A stretch of DNA of 7,770 nucleotides from a bacterium (GTDB lineage: Bacteria; Desulfobacterota; GWC2-55-46), in NCBI GenBank assembly GCA_027310325.1, contig DAIDBB010000194.1, positions 1 through 7,770 of the forward strand, written 5' to 3'. The notes beneath the pieces were generated by a model, which saw only the letters and a program-made list of their open reading frames with translations, made no database searches and had not been told where the DNA came from. Shown piece by piece: positions 1 to 6,841 of this stretch (its first letter is position 1; the number at the start of each line of letters is the position of its first letter). Both the position numbers and the translations under genes were made by a program.

Positions 1-20
1 GGGGGAGAGCGGGGTGGACC

Positions 21-1286
21 ATGAGTAGGCTTAAGGTATGGCTCGTGACCATAGGGGAGATGCTCCCCGTTGAAAAGAGCTGCCGCAGGATGAGGACGTC
101 CATGCTCGCGGACCGGCTCGCCGCCAGGGGCCACGACGTCGTATGGTGGACGAGCGCGTTTGATCATTTCAGGAAAGACTGGCTTTTCGGGAAGGACGCC
201 GAGGTCCCGGTAAACGACCGCCTCAAGTTGAGAGCGCTGAAGGGTACGGGCTACAGGAAGAACGTCTCCTTCGGGCGCATCATAGACCACAGGGTCATAG
301 CCTGGAAGTTCAGGAAGAGGATCAGAGAGGCCGAGAGGCCCGATGTGATCATAGCCTCAACGCCGCCCCACGACCTGGCTTTCGAGGCCGTTGCGTTCGC
401 CAAAGAAAACAGCATACCGGTGCTCGTCGATGTAAGGGACCAATGGCCGGACATATTCCTTGACGCGGTTCCCAATGCCCTGAGAGCGGCGGTAAGGCTA
501 TCGATGCATAAGGACTTCCGGATTATAGAAGCGGCGATGCGCCGGGCAAACGGCCTCCTGGCCCCCACGGAGGCGTTTCTTCAATGGGGCCTCGGCTACG
601 CGAAAAGAGAGCGCGGCTGGAGGGACAGGGTCTTCCCTATCGGATACATGAGGCATAAAGGGACGCCCTATGCCGGAAGGCTTTTGGACCTTTTTGAGCC
701 CATGAAAGACAAGTTCATAGTCTCATTCGTAGGGGCCATAGCCGGGCGCTACCATAACCCAATGATAATGATCGACGCGGCGAGATCGCTTTCCGCCCTA
801 AAAGATATCCACTTCGTCGTAGCGGGCGACGGCGAGCTCTTCGGCGCCCTGAAAGAAGCGTCCAGAGACCTCGATAACGTGACGCTTACCGGTTGGCTCG
901 ACCAGGACGAGATATCCTTTGTCCTTGGGCGCTCCAAGGTCGGGATATGCCCGTCGGCGAAGCCCGTAGACCTGCCGACAAATAAGACCTTTTCCTACCT
1001 TTCGGAAGGGCTTCCGGTCGTCTCCTCGTTCGATGGAGACCTGAAGAGTCTAATCGAGAAACGCGGGATCGGGCTTCATTACCGTCCCGGGGACATCGAG
1101 GCGTTTGCCGACTGCATAAAGAGGCTCTACGATTACCCCGGGCTTTACGCGGAGATGTCTTTAAACGCCTCAAGGACTTTCGACGCGCTTTTCGACGCGG
1201 ATAAGATCTATGACGAGTACGCCCGGCACATAGAAAAAGTCGCCCACGGGATGTCGAGGCCAAAATGGGGAAAAGACCTTTTCTGA
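21..1286 (+). CDS. GT4-like (WbuB-type) glycosyltransferase
   Basis: This 421-residue protein probably transfers a sugar from a nucleotide-sugar donor to a growing surface polysaccharide, at the cytoplasmic side of the inner membrane. It has the two-domain GT-B layout. The N-terminal half (about 1-200) carries the stretches GHDVVWWTSAFDHFRK (37-52) and LVDVRDQWPD (135-144), which are typical of WbuB-like enzymes. The C-terminal half (about 230-400) has VAGDGEL (267-273) and the donor-site segment PTNKTFSYLSEGLPVVSS (319-336). No signal peptide or membrane segment is seen. Most relatives have Glu in the FEY position of the donor segment; here it is Ser325. The ATG at 21 is preceded by a G-rich stretch (11-17) that is a poor, closely spaced ribosome site, so translation may be coupled to an upstream gene outside the window. 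The last 22 bases overlap the longest form of the methyltransferase gene, so the two are cotranscribed. The family is clear; sugar and linkage are unknown. Confidence 0.9.
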   Translation: MSRLKVWLVTIGEMLPVEKSCRRMRTSMLADRLAARGHDVVWWTSAFDHFRKDWLFGKDAEVPVNDRLKLRALKGTGYRKNVSFGRIIDHRVIAWKFRKRIREAERPDVIIASTPPHDLAFEAVAFAKENSIPVLVDVRDQWPDIFLDAVPNALRAAVRLSMHKDFRIIEAAMRRANGLLAPTEAFLQWGLGYAKRERGWRDRVFPIGYMRHKGTPYAGRLLDLFEPMKDKFIVSFVGAIAGRYHNPMIMIDAARSLSALKDIHFVVAGDGELFGALKEASRDLDNVTLTGWLDQDEISFVLGRSKVGICPSAKPVDLPTNKTFSYLSEGLPVVSSFDGDLKSLIEKRGIGLHYRPGDIEAFADCIKRLYDYPGLYAEMSLNASRTFDALFDADKIYDEYARHIEKVAHGMSRPKWGKDLF

Positions 1287-1297
1287 GAGGGAAAATG
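1256..1297 (+). promoter_or_regulatory. two competing ribosome-binding sites for the methyltransferase
   Basis: GAGG at 1256-1259 lies 5 bases before ATG 1265. AGAGGG at 1286-1291 lies 3 bases before ATG 1295, right after the glycosyltransferase stop (TGA 1284-1286). Both starts are in the same frame. The first has the better spacing; the second gives a more compact protein. The sequence alone does not settle the choice. Confidence 0.45.
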
Positions 1298-2074
1298 GAA
1301 AAAGAGGCCGATTATACCCTTATTACCGAAACGCCGGGGCTTCAGGCCACGGCCGAGCAGGCGGCGCGGCTTTACCACCGTTATTGCTTCTCAAGGCAGT
1401 TCGTTAACGGCAACGACGTCCTGGAGATAGCCTGCGGAAGCGGCATCGGGCTCGGCTATCTTTCGGGGCGGGCAAGGAGGGTGGCGGGGATCGATATCGA
1501 GGAGAAGAACGTGGCGAAGGCGAGCGAGTATTACCGGGGAAGACCTGGGATCGAAGCCCGCGTCATGGACGCCCATGAAATACTTTACCCCGATGAAAGT
1601 TTCGACCTTGCGCTCCTCCATGAGGCGCTCTACTATCTCAAAGACCCGGCAAGGTTCGTTGCCGAATCATCAAGGGTGCTCCGTCCGGCGGGCAGACTCG
1701 TCATATCCACGGTAAACAGGTGCTGGAGGGATTTTCATCCATCGCCTTTCGCGCACAGATATTTTTCCCTCCCCGAGCTTTATGACCTCTTGAGGCCCCA
1801 CTTTGGCGAGATATCCCTGTACGGGGCGTTTCCAGCCGAAACCGGAGGGATAAGCGGGATGGTCTCTTTTTTGAAAAGGGCCGCCGTAAGGCTTAATCTC
1901 ATACCAGGAAGCCTACGGGCAAGGGCGTACCTTAAAAGGATATTTATCGGGCGGCTTAAGCCCTTGCCGGTGGAGGTCTTCGATGACATGGCCCAATACG
2001 CGCCGCCCTCCCGGATCAGGTTCGCAAGCACTGACAGGGAGTATAAGATAATATACGCCGTAGCCAGGAAATAG
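1265..2074 (+). CDS. class I SAM-dependent methyltransferase
   Basis: This 269-residue protein is a Rossmann-fold methyltransferase of the Methyltransf_11/25 kind and probably acts in the cytoplasm. Motif I is DVLEIACGSGIG (51-62). The acidic residue that would bind the SAM ribose is Asp77, in VAGIDIEE (73-80). Motif II is VMDAHEIL followed by SFDLALLHEALYYLKDP (112-128), and LRPAGRLVIS (139-148) forms the strand after it. The C-terminal half (about 150-269) is less conserved and would set the acceptor. Its position directly after a glycosyltransferase suggests that it methylates a sugar or glycan end of a surface polysaccharide; that role is inferred from context only. The start is uncertain: ATG 1265 overlaps the upstream gene by 22 bases, while ATG 1295, ten codons later, begins 8 bases after its stop. 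The first ten residues (MGKRPFLRGK) add no recognisable motif. Small-molecule or quinone methylation remains possible. Confidence 0.88.
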   Translation: MGKRPFLRGKMEKEADYTLITETPGLQATAEQAARLYHRYCFSRQFVNGNDVLEIACGSGIGLGYLSGRARRVAGIDIEEKNVAKASEYYRGRPGIEARVMDAHEILYPDESFDLALLHEALYYLKDPARFVAESSRVLRPAGRLVISTVNRCWRDFHPSPFAHRYFSLPELYDLLRPHFGEISLYGAFPAETGGISGMVSFLKRAAVRLNLIPGSLRARAYLKRIFIGRLKPLPVEVFDDMAQYAPPSRIRFASTDREYKIIYAVARK

Positions 2075-2078
2075 GTCT

Positions 2079-2094
2079 CTGCCTGGTAAGGCGG
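2079..2094 (+). terminator. weak hairpin between convergent genes
   Basis: The 27-base gap between the methyltransferase stop and the wzi stop can form a six-pair stem on the + transcript: CTGCCT (2079-2084), loop GGTA, AGGCGG (2089-2094), with one G-U pair. No U-run follows, and on the - transcript the wobble pair becomes a C-A mismatch. It may help end or protect the + transcript, but it is not a canonical intrinsic terminator. Confidence 0.22.
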
Positions 2095-2101
2095 ATGGCT
2101 G

Positions 2102-2656
2102 TCAGAACTCGAACGTAGCCTTGCCCCAGACCGAAGCCCCGGCGCTTGCCGGGCCGCCCGAATTTTTTATATCCTGATATCCGGCCCCCAGCCGGAGAAG
2201 CGTATGGAACGATATATAGTAAGAGATATCCGCCCCCGCCCACCTTTTTTCGTTTACCGGGCCGGTGTGGAACCCGCTCCTCTCCCAGTCGCCTTCGACC
2301 GCAAGGGTGGCCTTTTCCCCGTAATGATACTCGACTCTTGCGAAGAGGTCCCTGGCGTCCCCTCCCATGTGATGGCCGATGATGTCTCCGAGGTACCTCC
2401 ACCCGGTAGAGTATTTCCCACTCGTATACCATGACGGGCCGTACCTGGCGTTATGGGCGGTATTCGCCCACTCTACCCTCAGATCGATATCCTTCAGCCG
2501 GAAGGGCCCGTCTATGAAAGCGCCGTAGAGGTCGGCCAGCCCCGTCGGAACGAGTGTCGTACCGGGAGAGTCTATGAACCCCCATTCTGCATATAGCTTT
2601 ATCCCGGAAAATGGCACCCAGTTTCTCCCGCTTACATATACAATAGGAGGCGTCAA
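2102..2656 (-). CDS. C-terminal fragment of the Wzi-family protein
   Basis: This open frame holds the last 179 residues of the frameshifted Wzi-family gene plus five out-of-frame codons at its front. Its only available early start is TTG at 2656, with no purine-rich ribosome site before it, so independent translation is unlikely. The sequence shows alternating aromatic and polar residues typical of outer-membrane beta strands, for example IKLYAEWGF, LRVEWANT and RVEYHYGEKATLAVEGDW. It ends in KATFEF, and a terminal Phe is the usual signal for insertion by the BAM complex. The C-terminal half therefore looks well preserved, with no further stops or frameshifts, which argues for a recent mutation or a sequence error. 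Confidence 0.6.
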   Translation of the reverse strand: MTPPIVYVSGRNWVPFSGIKLYAEWGFIDSPGTTLVPTGLADLYGAFIDGPFRLKDIDLRVEWANTAHNARYGPSWYTSGKYSTGWRYLGDIIGHHMGGDARDLFARVEYHYGEKATLAVEGDWERSGFHTGPVNEKRWAGADISYYISFHTLLRLGAGYQDIKNSGGPASAGASVWGKATFEF

Positions 2657-3602
2657 TTGACGCCATCTGGCTGCCGTCTATCGGGGAATCCGAGCGCTCG
2701 GCGCTGTTCGAGGCGAGAAATAGCCTCCACCAGTCAGCGAGGGTCAATTTTTTCCGTCCGTGCCCGCCGTTAAGGAATAGCCTCGTAAGCCCTATCTCCA
2801 GGTGCGGGGCTGGCTTGAGGTCGAGCCTCATGCCGAGGATGTTCGCCCTCGGGAAGTTCATGTCTCGGTCTATGTGTGTTAGAAATACCGTCGGCTTTAT
2901 GATGCCTATGTGCCTGAATATCCAGGGGAGAAGGAACGGGCTTTGGGACGTGAGCTTGATCATGTCAAATGGCGTAGCATTATTCGTAAGCAGGAGGTCC
3001 CCGTGATACCCGGGCCCCCACCACATCGAATCCCTCCCTAGCTCGAGGGTCGCCCCGAGGATGTCGACCGTCATGTAGCCGAGGAGAAGGGTCCCCTTTT
3101 CTCCGTTATTGTCCAACCTGTACTCTGGCTTGATATAAAATGAAAAGACGTCGAGTAGCCCCGCGCTTGAGGCAAGCCCCGTCCTGAGATTGCCTCCTTT
3201 CATGAAGTGGTCGCCATTATTGTTTATGTTAAGGAAAAAAGGATTTTCATCTGTCGAGTAGACCGCCTTGACGTAGAAGGTATCAAGGGGCTTAAAGTAG
3301 CTTACGCCCGGTCTTTCAAGCGCGTCCCTGAACCGGTCTTGAAGCCTCAGGATCGTCCATTGCCCGCCTCTTGAAGAGGCCTCCTTTTCCCTCGCCTCCC
3401 TTATGAGGCGGGCGGCCTCATTCCGTCCGAAGGGCCTTGTCGAGAGGAGGGCGGAATCGAGAAGCCCCTTCACCTCCAGCAGTTCGAGGTCACCGTAAGC
3501 TGAGTTGTCCAGAGGGACGTTTACGGACGATCCGGCAAATGCCTTTGCCGATAGAAAAATCGATAGAACCGCGGACGCGAAATAAAGGGACTTCCGGGCC
3601 AT
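2102..3602 (-). pseudogene. Wzi-family outer-membrane capsule assembly protein, frameshifted
   Basis: The gene encodes an outer-membrane beta-barrel protein of the Wzi capsule-assembly family, which in Klebsiella and E. coli anchors capsule at the cell surface. As sequenced it is split. Frame one runs from ATG 3602 and stops at 2451 (383 codons), but only residues 1-320 look like the family. The true C-terminal part continues in another frame to 2102. Removing one A of the AA at 2642-2643 (TT on the coding strand) joins ASY320 directly to VYVSGRNW and gives one 499-residue protein, close to the usual family length (E. coli Wzi is about 480). Residues 1-23 are a signal peptide with AFA before the likely cut. 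An N-terminal helical part (about 30-95) precedes the strongest family motif, MWWGPGYHGDLLLTNN (193-208) and PFDMIKL (211-217). AAGGA at 3609-3613 lies 6 bases before the start. It is either a decayed gene or a sequencing or assembly error in an intact one. Confidence 0.85.
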
Positions 3603-3747
3603 GTAATATCCTTATTGGAGGCTTCGCCCGGTAGTGTTCGATGGTTTTTCTTTCGGGATGCTGTTTGACGGGCTTTAAAAAAGAGGCAACAATATTAAAC
3701 ATCTTACTTATAAAAACGCCTTCAGTCAATACGTTTTTAACTTTAAG
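3603..3747 (-). promoter_or_regulatory. AT-rich intergenic region with sigma70-like promoter for wzi
   Basis: This gap lies between the transporter ATPase stop and the wzi start and is more AT-rich than the genes around it. On the - strand it contains TTGACT (+ coordinates 3724-3729), a 17-base spacer, and TAAGAT (3701-3706). These match the -35 box at five of six bases and the -10 box at four of six. Transcription would start about 90 bases before the wzi ATG, leaving a leader of that length. The ribosome site AAGGA is at 3609-3613. The wzi gene could thus be expressed apart from the transporter operon, although read-through is also possible because no strong terminator is seen. Confidence 0.5.
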
Positions 3748-3751
3748 TTAA
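3737..3751. repeat. perfect 15-base palindrome, possible operator
   Basis: TTAACTT-T-AAGTTAA is a perfect inverted repeat with a single central base. It overlaps the stop codon of the ATPase gene (3748-3750) and ends 7 bases upstream of the -35 box proposed for wzi. The size and symmetry suit a dimeric regulator site. It is a poor RNA hairpin, because the stem is AT-rich and the perfect repeat leaves almost no loop. AT-rich palindromes also arise by chance, so confidence is low. Confidence 0.3.
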
Positions 3752-5622
3752 TGCTTTCCTGGAAGCTTCCACGTCATGCCAGGAGGGAGTTTTGGTATGG
3801 CGTTGAGGAGCTTTTTCGTATAGTCGTGAGTGGGGTTTGAGAATATCGCTTCGGTATTGCCGCGTTCTACGATATGGCCCATGTACATGACCGCGACCTC
3901 ATCGGCTATGTACTCGACGACCGCGAGGTCGTGTGTTATGAAGAGGTATGAGATGCCTGTGTCCCGCTGAATCGACTTAAGAAGGTTTAGTATCTGGGCC
4001 TGTACGGATACGTCGAGAGCGCTTACCGCCTCGTCGCAGACGATGAACTCCGGGTCTACCGCGAGCGCCCTCGCTATGCCGATCCTCTGGCGCTGCCCGC
4101 CTGAAAATTCGTGGGGGTACCTGTACATCATCTCCGGCGTAAGCCCGACCCGTTCGAGGACCTGGGCGATCCTCTCAAGGCGCGCTGGTCTACCCATGCC
4201 CGGCTTTAGCGTCTTGAGGCCCTCTTCTATGGTGTCCCTCACCATGAGCCTCGGGTTTAAAGACGAATAAGGGTCCTGGAAGATTATCTGCGCCTTGGAT
4301 CGCATGGGCTTTAGCGCCCGCTCGCTCAGGCCAAATATGTCTGTTCCCTTAAATACTATCTCGCCGTCGTCTGGCCTTATGAGCCTAATTATCGATTTGC
4401 CCGCCGTGGTCTTGCCGCACCCGGACTCGCCGACAAGGGCAAGGGTCATGCCCTTCGCGATAGTCAGGTCTATGCCGTCTACGGCCTTTACGTAGCCCCG
4501 CACCCTTTTAAGGAGGCCCTTCCTTACCGGGTAATAGGTCTTGAGGTTTCTAACGTCAAGGAGCGGCGTTTTTTCCGCAATGGGCCCTGGTACAGGAGGC
4601 AATTTGTCCGGCTCGTGCTTAAGGGGCTTTGAATACGGCTTACTCATGAATTCCGGGTCATGGAGGTGGCATGAGACGAGGTGACCCGGGGCGCGCTCGA
4701 CAAGCTCCGGCTCGATCGACGCGCACCCTTCCATCTCCCTCGGGCACCTCCCGGAGAAACGGCATCCGGCGGGATAGCCTGTCGCGGGGGGGACGCTTCC
4801 GGGGATCGTATCGAGCATGAGCCCCCTTTTTTCATAGCCCGGTATCGAGCGGAGGAGCTTTACCGTATACGGGTGCATCGGGTTCCTGAAGAGCTCTTCG
4901 GTAGGGGACATCTCCGCGACCTTTCCGGCGTACATTACGCAGACGTTCTCGGCGTTCCTGTAAACGAGAGCGAGGTTATGGGTTATGAGGAGGACGGCCA
5001 TCCTCATCGAGTCCTTCAGGTCCTTTATGAGCCTTATAATCTGGTCCTGGATCGTGACGTCGAGGGCGGTCGTGGGCTCGTCGGCTATGAGGAGGTCGGG
5101 CCTGCACGCAAGGGCCATAGCGATCATCACCCTCTGGCGCATGCCGCCGGAAAGCCTGTGGGGGTATTCGTCGAAAAGCGCTTCCGGCTCCGGCAGCCCC
5201 ACCTTTGCGAACATCTCAAGGGCCGCGGCCTTGGCCTCAGGGGCGGATTTCTTCTGATGGAGCCTTATCGTCTCGACCGTCTGGTATCCTACGGTGAATA
5301 CCGGGTTAAGCGACGTCATAGGCTCCTGGAAAATCATGGATATCTTGTTGCCTCTGAGTTCCCGCTTCTCCCTTTCCGGCAATTTCGTTATTTCCCTGCC
5401 GTTGAGGAATATCTCGCCTCCGGCGTGGAACCCTGCAGGCTCGGGTACGAGCTGGATTATCGAAAGCGCGGTCAGGGACTTGCCGCACCCGGATTCACCG
5501 ACGAGCGCGAAGGTGCCGCCCTTTGGTATGCTGAAAGAAACGCCGTCAACGGCACGTGCGATGCCGCGCGCGGTCCTGAAATAAGTCTTGAGGTCCTTGA
5601 CCTCTATTACCGGAACATCCAT
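3748..5622 (-). CDS. fused double ATPase of a peptide-type ABC importer (YejF/GsiA-like)
   Basis: This 624-residue cytoplasmic protein carries both nucleotide-binding domains that power import through the two permeases upstream. Domain 1 (about 5-265) has Walker A GESGCGKS (42-49), Q-loop Gln99, signature LSGGMRQR (157-164), Walker B LLIADEP (177-183) with Glu182, D-loop TALD (185-188) and switch His215. Domain 2 (about 354-610) has GESGCGKT (398-405), Gln449, FSGGQRQR (506-513), FIVCDEA (526-532) with Glu531, SALD (534-537) and His564. Both sites look catalytically complete. Between them an oligopeptide-transporter C-terminal (oligo_HPY) segment holds Cys287, 293, 300 and 318. Such cysteines bind a 4Fe-4S cluster in some DppD/OppD proteins. 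E. coli YejF lacks this segment; GsiA (623 residues) is about the same length as this protein. The start ATG 5622 has AGAGG 8 bases upstream (5631-5635) and lies 18 bases after the preceding gene. The substrate is unknown; peptides are the family default. Confidence 0.95.
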   Translation of the reverse strand: MDVPVIEVKDLKTYFRTARGIARAVDGVSFSIPKGGTFALVGESGCGKSLTALSIIQLVPEPAGFHAGGEIFLNGREITKLPEREKRELRGNKISMIFQEPMTSLNPVFTVGYQTVETIRLHQKKSAPEAKAAALEMFAKVGLPEPEALFDEYPHRLSGGMRQRVMIAMALACRPDLLIADEPTTALDVTIQDQIIRLIKDLKDSMRMAVLLITHNLALVYRNAENVCVMYAGKVAEMSPTEELFRNPMHPYTVKLLRSIPGYEKRGLMLDTIPGSVPPATGYPAGCRFSGRCPREMEGCASIEPELVERAPGHLVSCHLHDPEFMSKPYSKPLKHEPDKLPPVPGPIAEKTPLLDVRNLKTYYPVRKGLLKRVRGYVKAVDGIDLTIAKGMTLALVGESGCGKTTAGKSIIRLIRPDDGEIVFKGTDIFGLSERALKPMRSKAQIIFQDPYSSLNPRLMVRDTIEEGLKTLKPGMGRPARLERIAQVLERVGLTPEMMYRYPHEFSGGQRQRIGIARALAVDPEFIVCDEAVSALDVSVQAQILNLLKSIQRDTGISYLFITHDLAVVEYIADEVAVMYMGHIVERGNTEAIFSNPTHDYTKKLLNAIPKLPPGMTWKLPGKH

Positions 5623-5640
5623 CGGCCTTACCTCTGTAAA

Positions 5641-6813
5641 TTATCTTAGCCTAAGCCTCGGGTCGAGCGCGTCCCTCACCGCGTCCCCGAAGATGTTCGC
5701 CGGCAGCACCAGGCCGAACATGAATATGAACGAAGCAAGGAGGTTCCACCAGACGACGGGCTCCATGCTCAGCTCGAGGCGCGCGGTATTTATCATATTC
5801 CCCCAGCTGAACATCTGCGGGCCTACCCCTATGCTTATGTAGCTTAGGATCGCCTCGGTGAGCACAAGGCCGCTAAACTGGAGGACGAAGGTTATGAGGA
5901 CCAGGTGCATAAGATTTGGGACTATGTGGCGATAAATGATGCCTGGCCGCGATAACCCGAAGGCCCTTCCCGCCTGCACGTACTCGAGCTCGCGCAGCTT
6001 TAACGTCTCGCCCCTTATGAGTCTGCAGAGGTCGGTCCAGGAAGTGACCCCGAGTATGAGACAGAGCCAGAAGAGCCTGTCGTTCGGGACGAGCGTCCCA
6101 AGGAACACGTCCCTTTCCTGTATGAGCCCGCCCTGGTAGCCCTTTGACCCGAAAAGGAGCATGAAGGCGACAATGAGGAGCACGGCGGGGATGGAGGCGA
6201 GCGTTGTGTAGAGGTACTGCACTATGTCGTCTACCACCCCTCCGTAATATCCGGCTACGACGCCGAACAGTATCGCAAAGGGGATTATGACGATCGTAGC
6301 GCCAGCGCCGATGATTATCCCGGTCCGTATCCCCTTAAGCGCCGTGTAAAATACGTCGTTTCCGACCTTGTCCGTGCCTAAGAAGTGCGTCCCCGGGTGT
6401 TTAAGCCCCGGATAGTCCCTTACGACCCGCCCATCGGGGAGTTCCATCGACTCCTTTGTATAGAGACGCGTAGCCAGAGGGGCCGAGTAGGTCTTTTCGC
6501 CTTCGAGGCGAATCTTCGATAGCGACCTGTCGAGGACGCTAAGCGCCTCCGCCGAATATATGTAAGTTCCGCCCGGCGAGCGGACGACGCGGCCCTTATC
6601 ATCCCGGACCGCGTCCCTCCAGCGTATGCTGTCGGCGAGCGCCAGGAGCGAATATACGGAAAGAATAGCGAGGCACGCCATTGCGAGCCTTCTTTTCTTT
6701 ACGTCCTTCCAGGCTTCCCTCAAGATACCATCTTTCCTCACGGCCCACATGAAATAGAAGGCCCCGGCGAAGAGGAGATAGACTACGAGGTCGCTTGTGA
6801 ATATTACAGGCAT
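5641..6813 (-). CDS. YejE/DppC-like permease of peptide-type ABC importer
   Basis: This 390-residue inner-membrane protein forms half of the translocation channel. Predicted membrane segments lie near residues 7-25, 43-61, 165-188, 201-221, 247-262, 300-322 and 355-376. The family motif HFLGTDKVGNDVF is at 143-155. The cytoplasmic EAA loop that docks onto the ATPase is at about 277-300 (EYVQAGRAFGLSRPG onward, ending in HIVPN). The C-terminus has AVRDALDPR (378-386), which resembles the end of E. coli YejE. Compared with YejE (about 340 residues) it has an extra N-terminal membrane segment, a long periplasmic stretch (about 63-143) like that of YejE, and a loop of about 20 residues at 222-244. 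AAGGGA at 6824-6829 lies 10 bases before ATG 6813, which is rather long spacing. It sits between the other permease and the ATPase in one operon. The family is certain; the substrate is not. Confidence 0.92.
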   Translation of the reverse strand: MPVIFTSDLVVYLLFAGAFYFMWAVRKDGILREAWKDVKKRRLAMACLAILSVYSLLALADSIRWRDAVRDDKGRVVRSPGGTYIYSAEALSVLDRSLSKIRLEGEKTYSAPLATRLYTKESMELPDGRVVRDYPGLKHPGTHFLGTDKVGNDVFYTALKGIRTGIIIGAGATIVIIPFAILFGVVAGYYGGVVDDIVQYLYTTLASIPAVLLIVAFMLLFGSKGYQGGLIQERDVFLGTLVPNDRLFWLCLILGVTSWTDLCRLIRGETLKLRELEYVQAGRAFGLSRPGIIYRHIVPNLMHLVLITFVLQFSGLVLTEAILSYISIGVGPQMFSWGNMINTARLELSMEPVVWWNLLASFIFMFGLVLPANIFGDAVRDALDPRLRLR

Positions 6814-6841
6814 ATTTTTAAAGTCCCTTGACGGGTCTCCC

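Noticed and set aside
886..1263. Open frame of 125 codons on the - strand inside the glycosyltransferase gene
   Set aside because: It is Arg-rich and without motifs, and lies opposite the conserved donor-binding domain of the glycosyltransferase.
2016..2432. Open frame of 138 codons on the - strand over the end of wzi and the methyltransferase
   Set aside because: It overlaps the well-supported C-terminal part of the Wzi-family protein in another frame and has a basic, low-complexity composition.
2451..2642. The 63-residue tail of the first wzi frame as a real protein end
   Set aside because: It is Arg- and Cys-rich with no resemblance to an outer-membrane barrel, while the other frame over the same bases gives clear barrel sequence up to a terminal Phe.
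2641..2656. Programmed ribosomal frameshifting in wzi
   Set aside because: I see no slippery heptamer, upstream ribosome-like stimulator or clear downstream hairpin at the seam; mutation or sequence error is simpler.
3490..3729. Small - strand open frame across the wzi promoter region
   Set aside because: It overlaps the wzi signal peptide in another frame, shows no motif, and covers sequence that looks regulatory.
4681..5649. Open frame of 322 codons on the + strand opposite the ATPase gene
   Set aside because: The opposite strand encodes complete ABC ATPase domains with every expected motif; the + frame has no recognisable domain and is rich in Arg and Gly, as expected of a frame opposite a GC-rich gene.
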